A DNA stretch of 64,000 nucleotides from Chloroflexota bacterium (lineage in GTDB: Bacteria; Chloroflexota; Anaerolineae; Aggregatilineales; J027), in NCBI GenBank assembly GCA_016234595.1, contig JACRBG010000002.1:124001-188000 (forward strand). The letters run 5' to 3'. Every line of letters begins with the position of its first letter. Positions within the stretch are counted from its first letter, which is position 1. Positions 27,023-36,595 of this stretch are shown one piece after another. Below the pieces are notes generated by a model. The model was not told the DNA's origin. It saw only the letters and a list, made by a program, of their open reading frames with translations, and did no database searches. The translations under genes were made by a program, and so were the position numbers.

Positions 27023-28834
27023 CTAAGGCATTTTGGGCGTTTGACGCTTAGATTTTGACTCGCCAACTGCTTTTTTGGGGCTCGCCCGTTTGACAATCGG
27101 TGTTGTTGGTTTAACTCCATCTAGCGCTTTCTTTTGTTGCTCTAGTTCTTGAAGCAAGCCTTCGATCTTGTCTTGATTGTCATAGGTTGCCCCACCGCCC
27201 ATTTTAAGAAATCGTTTTAAATCGGCGATGGCCTGCTTGAAATTTTGGAAGTCGGCATTTAGCAGTCCCCGTGCTAAATAATGCAGTGATTCGTCCGGTT
27301 CAAGCCGGATAACCCGATTCAGGTCATGAAAAGCAGCGTCCAAATTCCCCGTCATGATATAAGCATCCGCCCGGTTCGCATAGGCCTCGGCAAATTCAGG
27401 GTCAAGCGCAATAGCTTTCCCAAAATCGCGGATAGCCCCCCGGAAATCCTCGCGAATTTTCCGCATCTGCCCCCGATTGTTATACGATTCAGGGTAGTCA
27501 GGATCAATTTTGATGGCAGCATCTAGGTCTTGAATCGCTTTTTGCACATCTTCTAATTGAAAATAGGCAAAAGAGCGTTCGTTATAAGCATCGACGTTTT
27601 CGGGGTCAAGCGTGATTGCTTTAGAAAAATCTTCAATCGCGGCTTGATATTCTTCCCGATCCATACGTAACAGCCCACGTGCATGATAGGCCCCACCCAG
27701 TTGCGGCTCGATGGCAATGGCCCGATTAACATCCGCCATTGCTTTGTCCCACTCATCCAGCCGAGCATAGGTAAAAGACCGCTGTAGATAAATCTCGGCA
27801 GTGGGCGACTTTTCAATCACTGTGCTGAAATCCGCGACAGCCGCTTTTAGGTCTTCGATTTCCAGATGAGCTAGGCCTCGATTGAAATAGCCTTCCTCGG
27901 AATCGGGGTCAAGTTCGATAGCTTGGCTAAAATCGGCCACAGCCAGATCAGGTCGGCCCACTTCCATATATAGGCTACCGCGTTCGTTATAAATTGGCGG
28001 AAACCGTGATTCTAGACGGATGGACTCGCTGAAATCGGCTAACGCACCTTGAATATCAAAGACGTCGGCTCGAATCATCCCCCGCGTATAAAACCCAAAA
28101 GGGTCTTCAGGCTCACGTTGAATAAACTCATTTAAATCAGCGAGGGCCTTATCTGGCTCACCATAATCACCCCATGCTACTCCCCGACTATAATACGCGC
28201 CGGGGAAGTCTGGATTGTGCTGGATGGACTTTGTAAAATCGTCAATAGCCCCCTCAATATCACCGATGTCCATCCGGGTAACAGCCCGAACATAGTAAGT
28301 TTGGGATGAGGGGTCAATTTGGATTGCTTCGGAAAAATCGGCTAAGGCTTTATCCGGCATCCCTTTGCCAAGATGGGCGCTGCCTCGGCTGAGAACCGCC
28401 TCGACCATTTTAGGTTGGATGCGGAGGGCCTCGTTAAAATCTTGGATGGCGTCGTCGTAATTCCGTTGCTCACCTCTGGCAATCCCACGGTTGAAGTGAG
28501 CCTCGGCTTGTAACCGAGTAATCACGGAAAGTTCGTCATAGTCTTCCATCGCCCCGTCAAAATCACCCAAGTTCGCCCGTGCGATGCTTTGGTTTTGAAT
28601 GACAGCCGCATACATTGGAAACTGACGGAGCGATTCATTGAAATCTTCGATAGCCCGGTCAAATTGGGATGTAAACAGATAACACAGCCCGCGATTGTAA
28701 TAGATGGCGGCGTCGCTGGGGTCAAGCCGTAAGACTTGGGTAAAGTCATCAATCGCGCCTGTGTAGTCCCCTTTTTCGGCTTTGGAAAGCCCCCGCCCCC
28801 GGTATGTCTCCACTATTTTATGTATGTTTGCCAT
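27023..28834 (-). CDS. Tetratricopeptide (TPR) repeat protein
   Basis: The protein has 603 residues and is made almost entirely of about sixteen 34-residue TPR units, each with the pattern YxxRGxxxxxxGxxxxAIxDFxxAIxLDP. No signal peptide or catalytic domain is visible. The last 60 residues are basic and include a Pro/Lys/Ser-rich tail. Such arrays are scaffolds for protein contacts. It lies between a small unknown gene and a GAF histidine kinase in the same direction, so it may serve that sensor; this is inference. Confidence 0.93.
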   Translation of the reverse strand: MANIHKIVETYRGRGLSKAEKGDYTGAIDDFTQVLRLDPSDAAIYYNRGLCYLFTSQFDRAIEDFNESLRQFPMYAAVIQNQSIARANLGDFDGAMEDYDELSVITRLQAEAHFNRGIARGEQRNYDDAIQDFNEALRIQPKMVEAVLSRGSAHLGKGMPDKALADFSEAIQIDPSSQTYYVRAVTRMDIGDIEGAIDDFTKSIQHNPDFPGAYYSRGVAWGDYGEPDKALADLNEFIQREPEDPFGFYTRGMIRADVFDIQGALADFSESIRLESRFPPIYNERGSLYMEVGRPDLAVADFSQAIELDPDSEEGYFNRGLAHLEIEDLKAAVADFSTVIEKSPTAEIYLQRSFTYARLDEWDKAMADVNRAIAIEPQLGGAYHARGLLRMDREEYQAAIEDFSKAITLDPENVDAYNERSFAYFQLEDVQKAIQDLDAAIKIDPDYPESYNNRGQMRKIREDFRGAIRDFGKAIALDPEFAEAYANRADAYIMTGNLDAAFHDLNRVIRLEPDESLHYLARGLLNADFQNFKQAIADLKRFLKMGGGATYDNQDKIEGLLQELEQQKKALDGVKPTTPIVKRASPKKAVGESKSKRQTPKMP

Positions 28835-28966
28835 ATACTTCCGAACAGTCCCGACCTTGCGACGTTTGAATGGGGTGCTGCCGAAGAAAAAACCGCACGC
28901 CCCATCACCATAATTGTATAGGTTCGGCGCATAAGAAGAAAGTCTAGGCCATTTGTGCAGTCTGAC

Positions 28967-29239
28967 TTACTCGCCTGTGGCCCCACCACGCCCCAAACTT
29001 TCCAACAGTTCTTTGTATTTTTCCATGACAAATTGACTTTCCTGATTTTTGGCGACTTCCTGCGTCAAGATTTCGCGCATGGTGTCCAGCAGTTCTTGTT
29101 CAGTTAGGATGCCTTTGCGAATGAGACTGCGTGCGATGGCCCGGGTGATAATCAGCGCCTCAACCCCGCGCTCGCCCATCGTCAGCAAACTGCCAATAAA
29201 ATCGCCAAAAATCTCTTGGGTGTTACGAATATCCGCCAT
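28967..29239 (-). CDS. Small helical hypothetical protein
   Basis: The protein has 90 residues and is mostly alpha-helical by pattern: GDFIGSLLTMGERGVEALII, then RAIARSLIRKGILTEQELLDTMREIL. AAAGGA lies ten bases before the ATG. It has no membrane segment and no family that I recognise. The middle resembles short bundle-forming proteins. It lies upstream of the TPR gene in the same direction with a gap of 132 bases. Confidence 0.65.
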   Translation of the reverse strand: MADIRNTQEIFGDFIGSLLTMGERGVEALIITRAIARSLIRKGILTEQELLDTMREILTQEVAKNQESQFVMEKYKELLESLGRGGATGE

Positions 29240-29269
29240 TGGGTCATTGTCCTTTAGGTAAAAATTTCC

Positions 29270-29291
29270 AAAAATGCAGACGCATTCTGCA
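29270..29291 (-). terminator. Probable terminator of the YihY / hybrid kinase / TolB-like operon
   Basis: On the minus strand TGCAGA and TCTGCA form a 6-bp stem with the loop ATGCG and are followed by TTTTT. It lies 83 bases after the TolB-like stop and 31 bases before the small gene at 29239, so it could instead attenuate that gene. Confidence 0.55.
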
Positions 29292-29373
29292 AAACGGTAT
29301 TTTAACCTAAAGCGTTTAAGGCGCTACCTTATTTTAGGTAGTGAATTTAGGACAATTAGGGTCGCACTGATTT

Positions 29374-30747
29374 TTAGGGGGTTGTATCAAACACCAATGT
29401 CCATAAACCACCAATGGCCGCGGTGGTATCGAGCAGGGTTGCCACTTGGGTGGATATGTCCACACTCAACAAGCCAGCACCAGCATTGGTGAAACCATAG
29501 GTGATGAACCATTGACCATCGGGTGACCATGTCGGGGGTAATGCACCTTCGATAGGGAGTTTGGCCGGATTGCTGCCATCTAGGGCGCTTAATTGGATGC
29601 CATCGTTGAAATAAACTACCACACCGCTCAGGTTGGGAGTTATAAATGTGCCCAATGCGCCAACAGGCAGGCTATTTTGCTGAAAGGTTTGCCCATTGAT
29701 GAGCATTTCACCCGATGCACCAACTGCTTGAAAATAGGGTGTACCAATCAACCGCACATCATACCAATCGCCAGTGGTGATTTGAATAGGGGTATTCGAG
29801 GCCAGTGCGATAGTATAGACCCCCGGCTCGAATACCAAATTGCCAGCTTGTTGAGGTACGACGAAAGCTGCAATATCGCTGATGGGATCGTACACGGGCA
29901 GGGTATTTTCGGCGGCATCCGGCAGAAAGGCGGTCGTGGCGGCATTGCTCAGATTCCACCCATATAGCCCATGTGCGCCAGCGGTATAACTAGGCGGGGC
30001 GAATAGAAGGGTATCGGTGCCACGCCAACCTACTCGCGTGACATCGGTTGGATAGAGGGTGCCATCATCCAGTGTCACAACTTGGGCATCTGCCAGATGG
30101 ATGGCATAAATACCTTGACTAACGTATCCTGCCCCGCCAAACGTCTCCAAATCGCTATAGACCAGCCAATTGCCATCGGGTGACCAACTTGGGAAAGCCG
30201 CCGCACCCGAATGGGATTCGAGAGCTGTTGGAGTAGGAACGGAAGTAAAATCGACCAGATAGAGATTGGCGCTAATGCCATCGTGACCCGACACAAAGGC
30301 CAGTTTTTGCCCATCAGGTGACCATAGAGCCGTCGTTACTGCGCGGGTCATTTCATATAGTGGGTTGCCTAAATCGGATTCGCTAAAAATCGGCATATTC
30401 GCAGGTAAGAGGTTTTGTTCAAACAGCAGCGTTCCAGTTGGTATGCTATACACTTTTAAGACAACCGGGGAGCCATCGGCATAGGGCTGAGCATACATCA
30501 CCCCAATTTTTTGCCCATCGGGGGAAGCATACAGAGAATAGACAGGTAAATCTATGGCAGTGACAAAAGTCTGTGGCGCACTCCAACCACCTGCGGACTG
30601 AGTGACTAATGACAGGCCCGCTTGGTCGTTGATATAGACAATATAGAGGGGATCGGTTTGGGCTTGGGTAGCAGGCGTAGGAGCTAGAAAGACAGAAAAA
30701 AAGACACTCGTAATCAAGAACCAAGCCAATAGACTATTTTTGGACAT
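29374..30747 (-). CDS. Secreted TolB-like beta-propeller protein (PD40 repeats)
   Basis: The protein has 457 residues from the ATG at 30747. A signal peptide ([18 protein letters not shown], cleavage near TQAQ) is followed by PD40/WD40-like blades recognised by [26 protein letters not shown] and [13 protein letters not shown]. Such propellers bind proteins or ligands at the cell surface. The start codon lies inside the end of the hybrid kinase gene (14-base overlap), so its translation is coupled to the kinase. It may be the sensing partner of that CHASE4 kinase; this is inference from position. Confidence 0.88.
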   Translation of the reverse strand: MSKNSLLAWFLITSVFFSVFLAPTPATQAQTDPLYIVYINDQAGLSLVTQSAGGWSAPQTFVTAIDLPVYSLYASPDGQKIGVMYAQPYADGSPVVLKVYSIPTGTLLFEQNLLPANMPIFSESDLGNPLYEMTRAVTTALWSPDGQKLAFVSGHDGISANLYLVDFTSVPTPTALESHSGAAAFPSWSPDGNWLVYSDLETFGGAGYVSQGIYAIHLADAQVVTLDDGTLYPTDVTRVGWRGTDTLLFAPPSYTAGAHGLYGWNLSNAATTAFLPDAAENTLPVYDPISDIAAFVVPQQAGNLVFEPGVYTIALASNTPIQITTGDWYDVRLIGTPYFQAVGASGEMLINGQTFQQNSLPVGALGTFITPNLSGVVVYFNDGIQLSALDGSNPAKLPIEGALPPTWSPDGQWFITYGFTNAGAGLLSVDISTQVATLLDTTAAIGGLWTLVFDTTP

Positions 30748-33331
30748 AGGTAGCCACCAACCGACGAATTTCACCCAATAAAGCATCCCGACCATACGCC
30801 CCTTTTTGAATAATTTTCTCCACGCTGCCTTGTAAGCGCTGGCGATCTTCAGTGCTTAAGTCCATTGCGGTGACGACAACTACTGGGATATGCTGCCACT
30901 CGGCATGACGGCGTATCTCTTCGAGAAATTGAAAGCCATCCACTTCGGGCATCATCAAATCGAGCAAGACGAGGGCAGGTTGGTTTTCTTGCATCCGCGC
31001 CCAGCCTTCGCGCCCATTGCTGGCCTCCATGACATGCCAGCCCTCCATTTTAACCATATCCGCCAACATGGTGCGTGTGTTCAGGTCATCTTCTACAATC
31101 AACACCGGACAAGGTGGTTGGGCACAATCATAACGTTTTAGGACTCCAATTAAACGATCCCGCTCAATCGGTTTGGTCAGAAAATCAGTAGCCCCCAGTG
31201 CATAACCCACATTTTTATCATCGCGGATGGTCAAAATCACGACCGGGATATGGGCTAATTCAGGGTCAGCTTTCAGGCGTGCCAACACATTCCAGCCATC
31301 CATATCGGGCATGATAATGTCTAGTGTAATGGCGATGGGGCGCAATTCTTTTGCCAACCGCAGGGCTTCTTGCCCATTTTGGGCTGTGACAACTGACAGC
31401 CCCTCTTCTTTTAAATGGTGTTCAATCAATTCACGGGTGGCGGGGTCATCATCCACTACCAAAACAGGACGGCGGTCACTAGATACCCCTATTTCTGGGC
31501 TGGGAACTGAGGGGATGGCCGTCACTACATTAACGTCAATAGGCTTGACGGCTTGGGGTAGCCAGACCGTAAAGGTCGAGCCTTGCCCCTCAACACTGAC
31601 AAATTCAATATCGCCCCCCATCATTTGGCAGAAGCGGCGGGTGATGGCTAACCCTAAGCCTGTGCCGCCATATTGACGGGTTGTGCTGCTGTCGGCTTGC
31701 ATAAATTCTTGAAACAAGCGGCTTTGTTGGTCGGTTGGAATGCCAATACCTGTATCTACCACTGAGAATTGGAAACCATCCCGATTTTCTTTGGGGTGGG
31801 TTTGGATAGTCAGGGTAATCGCGCCTGTATTGGTAAACTTGGCTGCGTTGCTTAGAAGGTTGAACAAGACCTGCCGCACTTTAGTCAAATCCGCGTACAT
31901 CTGGCCCAAATTCGGGGCAATATTGATGGTTAGGGTGTTCTGATTGCGTTCAGACAAGGGGCGTACGGATTCGATGATGGTTTGAAGTAAATCTTCAAGG
32001 ACAAACGATTCCAGATGCAATTCCATCCGGCCTGCTTCGATTTTGCTTAAGTCCAACACGTCATTTATCAGGCTAAGTAAGTGGCGGCCATTTTCGACCA
32101 CCCGATCCAGCCGATTGACTTGTTTTTCCGTGACTGGGCCATAGGTGCCTTTGATAATTAACTCGCTATAGCCAATAATCGCGTTCATGGGGGTGCGTAA
32201 TTCGTGGCTCATATTGGCAAGGAACGTGCTTTTAGACCGATTAGCTGCTTCCGCTTCTTCTTTAGCTTGGCGCAATTCTGAGGTTGTTTTTTCTAGGGCC
32301 CCTAACATGGCATTGATTTCTTGGCTAAGGGTAGTGATCTCATCCATCCCACGGGCACTGACTCGTTGGGATAAATCTCCATGTTCTCCAATCGCATTCA
32401 CTGCCACGCCCAAATGGGTCAGGCGCTTGACCAGCATACGGTCAACCAAAACCCACATGATGATGCCAACAATCAAGCCAACCGCTATGAGGGCGAGTAT
32501 GAAATAGACTAGCGTGTGTTGGCCCTGCTCATAAATATCACGGTTTTGGTCTACCCGTAACAGCAAAACATTATGACCTACCAAATCTTTAATCGCGGTA
32601 TAGCCTGCCACCCGATTTTCACTCAAGGGATCAACATAAATGGCCCTCGGAGAGGTCAATTGCGACTTGGCCGCTTTAAAATCTTTGGGCAGATGGGAGT
32701 CATTAAATGGGTATAGCTGCAATGATAATTTGAGGTTTTCGGCAATGGTTGCAATACGAGCATCGTCTAAATAGCGTCCCCAGATAAACGTCCCAGTGAT
32801 TGGCCCGGAGCGGGTACTGGTGATAATAGGCGCTGAGGCTACCAACAGTGGAGTATCGCTGAATAAGACAACCCCACTAGCGCTTTGGGTCGTCGCTTGA
32901 TATGAAATAAACCATGGAAAAGCCATCACCCCATTGATAATGTCTGGCGATAGGGGCGCAGTTTCACCAGAGACCGCGTCATATTCAGCATTGTAAATAA
33001 CTTTACTATTTCCATCCAAAATGATAACGATGTCGGTTTGAATTGTTTTAAAGACATCCGTATTGAGATCGGTTTCGATATATTCGGGGTAAAGCCCTTG
33101 AGCAAACTCCCATGTGGCGTCCCACGCGGCATAATCAATTGCCGAGGCCTTCAAATCATCTAAATTGATCCGAATTGCGTTTTCGGCCCGCTGCACGTTT
33201 TCGGCTGAATTATCTTCCTCAAGCTGACGGTAACTATCCAACACAATAAATTGAGAAGCCCCAGCTAACAGAGTCACCATGACAACCAACATGAGAACGA
33301 TGATAAGGAGAGTTTTTTGTCGTAGTTTCAT
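30734..33331 (-). CDS. CHASE4-HAMP hybrid sensor histidine kinase with two receiver domains
   Basis: The protein has 865 residues. A membrane helix (about 8-30) precedes an extracytoplasmic CHASE4 domain (about 45-268) with the typical [12 protein letters not shown] second helix (about 273-298), HAMP (about 298-352) and HisKA with [15 protein letters not shown] (His376) follow, then an ATPase domain with DTGIGIP and [12 protein letters not shown]. Two CheY-like receivers come last, recognised by [12 protein letters not shown] and [12 protein letters not shown]. There is no HPt or DNA-binding domain, so a separate output is needed. It sits between yihY-like and TolB-like genes in one operon. 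Confidence 0.94.
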   Translation of the reverse strand: MKLRQKTLLIIVLMLVVMVTLLAGASQFIVLDSYRQLEEDNSAENVQRAENAIRINLDDLKASAIDYAAWDATWEFAQGLYPEYIETDLNTDVFKTIQTDIVIILDGNSKVIYNAEYDAVSGETAPLSPDIINGVMAFPWFISYQATTQSASGVVLFSDTPLLVASAPIITSTRSGPITGTFIWGRYLDDARIATIAENLKLSLQLYPFNDSHLPKDFKAAKSQLTSPRAIYVDPLSENRVAGYTAIKDLVGHNVLLLRVDQNRDIYEQGQHTLVYFILALIAVGLIVGIIMWVLVDRMLVKRLTHLGVAVNAIGEHGDLSQRVSARGMDEITTLSQEINAMLGALEKTTSELRQAKEEAEAANRSKSTFLANMSHELRTPMNAIIGYSELIIKGTYGPVTEKQVNRLDRVVENGRHLLSLINDVLDLSKIEAGRMELHLESFVLEDLLQTIIESVRPLSERNQNTLTINIAPNLGQMYADLTKVRQVLFNLLSNAAKFTNTGAITLTIQTHPKENRDGFQFSVVDTGIGIPTDQQSRLFQEFMQADSSTTRQYGGTGLGLAITRRFCQMMGGDIEFVSVEGQGSTFTVWLPQAVKPIDVNVVTAIPSVPSPEIGVSSDRRPVLVVDDDPATRELIEHHLKEEGLSVVTAQNGQEALRLAKELRPIAITLDIIMPDMDGWNVLARLKADPELAHIPVVILTIRDDKNVGYALGATDFLTKPIERDRLIGVLKRYDCAQPPCPVLIVEDDLNTRTMLADMVKMEGWHVMEASNGREGWARMQENQPALVLLDLMMPEVDGFQFLEEIRRHAEWQHIPVVVVTAMDLSTEDRQRLQGSVEKIIQKGAYGRDALLGEIRRLVATYVQK

Positions 33332-33351
33332 GGGTTTTATACTGTATCAAT

Positions 33352-34350
33352 TTAGAGTCGGCTATCTCGGTCAGGCGGATTGAGGCGCGGCGGAAAAATT
33401 TGCGCGCTTAACATAATGGTTGGGGGTTGGCTTTCTTCGCGGATGGAGGTCAGTTGTGGCCCCAGCCATTCATTGAGCGCCACACAAATTTCAGCGCAAA
33501 TCAAGATGAGAGAGAAGGTGAGATAGGCCCAGAGCATAAATACAACAACCGCTGTAACTGAGCCATAGATGTAATTCAGGGTTGAGATATTGGATAGATA
33601 ATAAACAAATACCCGTTTTGCCATCTCGAAGGCCAAGCCTCCCAATAAAGCGGAGGGCAAGATGGCATCCCACCGGAGACGGGCGCGGCGTGGCAAAAAA
33701 CCATAGAGCATAGCAAAAATAGCGGCGTTAAAACCTGTGGGAATAAAAAAGCTCGCCATGCGCAGCCAGATATTGAACTGGTTGAGGAATAACAGGTTCA
33801 AAAAACTAAAGAGCAAATTGGTGATCAGGGAGGCCAACAGAAAAATCATGAAAGTCGTAATCATGAATAGCCCAATCAAGCGACGTTCATAGATTCGACG
33901 CATGGTTGGGACACCAAATGTCCGGCCCAAAACAGCCTCTAGGTTGCCAAATAGACTGCTGGATGACCACACAAGGGTAATGGCTGCAAATAAACTGACG
34001 GACCCGCGCTGTTCTAGGGCAAGGGTGATGCCATCTTGAAGGACATTGGCTGTTTCACCGGGGAAAAACAACGCCAATATATCGCCGACTTGGGCACGGG
34101 CCGAGTTTCCAACCAGTGAAACTCCCAAGACAATGATGAGCAAAATCAATGGAAATAGCGAGAAAAGCGCGTAATAGGAAAGGGCCGCGGCTTCGTGTGG
34201 GCCATACCGCACATAACGATAGATCGCATGGTATAACTCGGCCAATAGACCATCGGAGGCCTTATCTAATTGAGTGAGGGTTCGCTCCACTGGTCGGCTG
34301 ATGGATAGCCAAAGCTGTTTCCAAAAATATCTATCGAATAATCGCTTCAC
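33352..34350 (-). CDS. YihY/BrkB-family inner membrane protein
   Basis: The protein has 332 residues with about six membrane helices. The family signature AAALSYYALFSLFPLIL is at residues 54-70. Members are often mislabelled ribonuclease BN; their function is unsettled, with roles in envelope integrity or transport proposed. The gene starts the operon with the hybrid kinase, whose start is 20 bases after this stop. Confidence 0.92.
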   Translation of the reverse strand: MKRLFDRYFWKQLWLSISRPVERTLTQLDKASDGLLAELYHAIYRYVRYGPHEAAALSYYALFSLFPLILLIIVLGVSLVGNSARAQVGDILALFFPGETANVLQDGITLALEQRGSVSLFAAITLVWSSSSLFGNLEAVLGRTFGVPTMRRIYERRLIGLFMITTFMIFLLASLITNLLFSFLNLLFLNQFNIWLRMASFFIPTGFNAAIFAMLYGFLPRRARLRWDAILPSALLGGLAFEMAKRVFVYYLSNISTLNYIYGSVTAVVVFMLWAYLTFSLILICAEICVALNEWLGPQLTSIREESQPPTIMLSAQIFPPRLNPPDRDSRL

Positions 34351-34385
34351 AAGATGTTCGCCCTTGAGAATTATTTTGAGGGGCG

Positions 34386-34394
34386 ATTATAACA
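34386..34394 (-). promoter_or_regulatory. Extended -10 promoter of the yihY-like operon inside a GC-rich inverted repeat
   Basis: On the minus strand TGTTATAAT is a perfect extended -10 with the start codon about 35 bases downstream. It lies in the loop of GGGGCG / CGCCCC (34380-34402). No good -35 is seen. Confidence 0.6.
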
Positions 34395-34412
34395 ACCGCC
34401 CCGAATTTTGGC

Positions 34413-35438
34413 CTATTTTGCTTGGGCGAGGCGATCTTCGTACTGCTGTTTGTAATACTCCAGATACTCGCCTGTTTTGATTTTGCGCCACCACCATTCG
34501 TTATCAATATACCACTGAATGGTTTGGCGCATCGAGGTTTCAAAGTCGGTGGCGGGATGCCATCCAAAATGCGCCCGCAGTTTATCATTCGTCAAGGCGT
34601 AGCGGCGGTCATGACCGGGGCGGTCGGCAACGTACTTGATAAGCGTCTCAGGCTTGCCAAGGGTCTCCAAAATAAGTTTGGTGACTTCGATGTTATGCCG
34701 TTCGTTCTCGCCACCAATATTGTAAATTTCGCCGGGAGTGCCCTTGTGCAAAATCAAATCAATACCGTCTGCATGGTCGTCCACATACAACCAGTCACGT
34801 ACTTGCATCCCATCACCATAGAGGGGTAAGGGGCGGTCATCGAGCGCTTCGGTGATGAAAAACGGGGCGATTTTTTCAGGATATTGATAAGGGCCAAAGG
34901 TATTGCTGCCACGTGTCACTGTGGTGTGCATTCCGTAGGTCACTTGATAAGCCCGCAGCATCAGTTCGCCCCCGGCTTTACTGGCGGCATAGGGGCTATT
35001 GGGTTCTAGCGGATCGCCCTCTTTGAAAAAGCCTTCGGGGATGCTGCCATAGACCTCATCAGTCGAGACATGATGGAAACGGTTGATGCCCATCTTCCGG
35101 CACATTTCCAGCAAAATATAGACGCCGACCACGTCCGTATGCACAAAGGCATGGGGATTCAAAATGCTGCGATCCACATGCGATTCGGCAGCAAAGTTGA
35201 CCACTGCATCAATTTGAAAATCTTTCAGAACACGCTGGACGGTTTCTTCGTGGGCGATGTCGCCTTTTTCAAAGCGGTAATTGGGTTCATCATCCACTTC
35301 CAGCAGGTTATCGAGATTGCCCGCATAGGTCAGCTTGTCCAACACGATGATGTTGTAGTCGGGATATTTTTTGACCATGCGGCGGACAAAGGCACTGCCG
35401 ATAAACCCGGCCCCACCCGTAACGAGAATGTTCTTCAT
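34413..35438 (-). CDS. rfbB: dTDP-glucose 4,6-dehydratase
   Basis: The protein has 341 residues. It converts dTDP-glucose to dTDP-4-keto-6-deoxyglucose using bound NAD. The Rossmann motif GGAGFIG is at 8-14. The catalytic STDEVYG (Thr126-Asp127-Glu128) and YxxxK (Tyr150, Lys154 in YAASK) are present and in place. rfbA lies just upstream in the same direction, 14 bases apart. rmlC and rmlD are not in the window, so the end product need not be rhamnose. Confidence 0.96.
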   Translation of the reverse strand: MKNILVTGGAGFIGSAFVRRMVKKYPDYNIIVLDKLTYAGNLDNLLEVDDEPNYRFEKGDIAHEETVQRVLKDFQIDAVVNFAAESHVDRSILNPHAFVHTDVVGVYILLEMCRKMGINRFHHVSTDEVYGSIPEGFFKEGDPLEPNSPYAASKAGGELMLRAYQVTYGMHTTVTRGSNTFGPYQYPEKIAPFFITEALDDRPLPLYGDGMQVRDWLYVDDHADGIDLILHKGTPGEIYNIGGENERHNIEVTKLILETLGKPETLIKYVADRPGHDRRYALTNDKLRAHFGWHPATDFETSMRQTIQWYIDNEWWWRKIKTGEYLEYYKQQYEDRLAQAK

Positions 35439-35452
35439 CTTGCTTCAATTCC

Positions 35453-36535
35453 TTATTTCAACAAACGAACTTGGCTGTAATCACCCAAGACCATCTTATA
35501 GGCATGGGGTTTGGAATCGGCAACACCCACATCGGCATAGCGCCCAATGAGGCTATCTTGGATACGTACAGGCACATTCGAGATGCGACTGTGTTCCAAC
35601 ACAAGGCAGCGTTCCAATTCGCTATTTTCGACCACGACATTGTAATAAACGCTGGTGAAAGGGCCGATATAGCTGTTGATGATGCGCGAATTTTTGCCGA
35701 TGATGGCGGGGCCACGAATGATACTGTTGATGACCTCGGCCCCTTCTTCAATCGTCACGCGGTCATCAACGAGTGAACTGGCATCTACATGGCCCTTGAT
35801 AACGGGCGTAAGTTCGTCCAAAACTTTGCCATTGGCATCCAACATGTCATGGGGCTTGCCTGTGTCAATCCACCAACCCCGATGGACATGCGGGAATACG
35901 ACATAGCCGTTTTCGATGAGCCATTGAATCGCGTCGGTAATTTCAAGTTCGCCACGTTTGGAGGGCTTAATTGAGTCGGCGGCGGTCATAATGTTATGAT
36001 CAAACATATAGATGCCGACAAGGGCCAAATTGGAAGGCGGCTCGGCGGGTTTTTCGACCAAAAATTCAATACTGCCATCTGCCCGCAGTTTCGCTACCCC
36101 ATAATATTGGGCATCTCGCACAGGCGTCAACACAATCTGGCTGTTCCATTCGGGGTGGTTGCCAAAATCTTTAATCAGTTCGCTGATGCCGCCTTGCAAC
36201 ACGTTATCACCAAGAAACATTACAAAGCGATCATTCCCCAGAAAATCACGAGCGATTTTAACGGCATGGGCCAAACCCGCTGGCGCATCTTGCTCAATAT
36301 AAGTGATGCGGACATTGCCAAATTGGCTGCCATCGCCTACCGCCTCACGGACTTGTGGGCCAGTATCGCCAATGATAATCCCAATTTCCTCGACCCCCGC
36401 GTCCCGAATAGCTTCAATCACGCGGAAGAGCACGGGCTTGTTGGCAACCGGTATCAGTTGTTTAGCGCGGGTGTAGGTCAGCGGATAAAGCCGAGTACCC
36501 TTCCCGCCGCTGAGAATAAGTCCTTTCAAGGTCAT
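35453..36535 (-). CDS. rfbA: Glucose-1-phosphate thymidylyltransferase, long form with left-handed beta-helix tail
   Basis: The protein has 360 residues. It joins dTTP and glucose-1-phosphate to make dTDP-glucose. The nucleotidyltransferase signature LILSGGKGTRLYPLT opens the protein, and VMFLGDNVLQGG follows. Residues from about 245 show hexapeptide repeats (VEEG, IIRGPAIIGKNSRI), as in the long RmlA class found in antibiotic-sugar and archaeal-type enzymes. An internal TTG two codons later (36529) follows AGGGGA at normal spacing and would give the usual MKGLILSGG start; it may be the true start. Confidence 0.94.
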   Translation of the reverse strand: MTLKGLILSGGKGTRLYPLTYTRAKQLIPVANKPVLFRVIEAIRDAGVEEIGIIIGDTGPQVREAVGDGSQFGNVRITYIEQDAPAGLAHAVKIARDFLGNDRFVMFLGDNVLQGGISELIKDFGNHPEWNSQIVLTPVRDAQYYGVAKLRADGSIEFLVEKPAEPPSNLALVGIYMFDHNIMTAADSIKPSKRGELEITDAIQWLIENGYVVFPHVHRGWWIDTGKPHDMLDANGKVLDELTPVIKGHVDASSLVDDRVTIEEGAEVINSIIRGPAIIGKNSRIINSYIGPFTSVYYNVVVENSELERCLVLEHSRISNVPVRIQDSLIGRYADVGVADSKPHAYKMVLGDYSQVRLLK

Positions 36536-36595
36536 CCCCTCTATCTAAAATAATGACAGTTGGTAGGTCAAAGACCCGTCCATCCTATTTTGTCG

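Noticed and set aside
33352-34350. Calling the YihY protein ribonuclease BN
   Set aside because: Ribonuclease BN is a different, MBL-fold protein. The YihY family is an integral membrane family without nuclease motifs.
35996-36553. 185-codon plus-strand frame opposite rfbA
   Set aside because: rfbA is unmistakable on the minus strand, and the opposite frame has no recognisable protein pattern.
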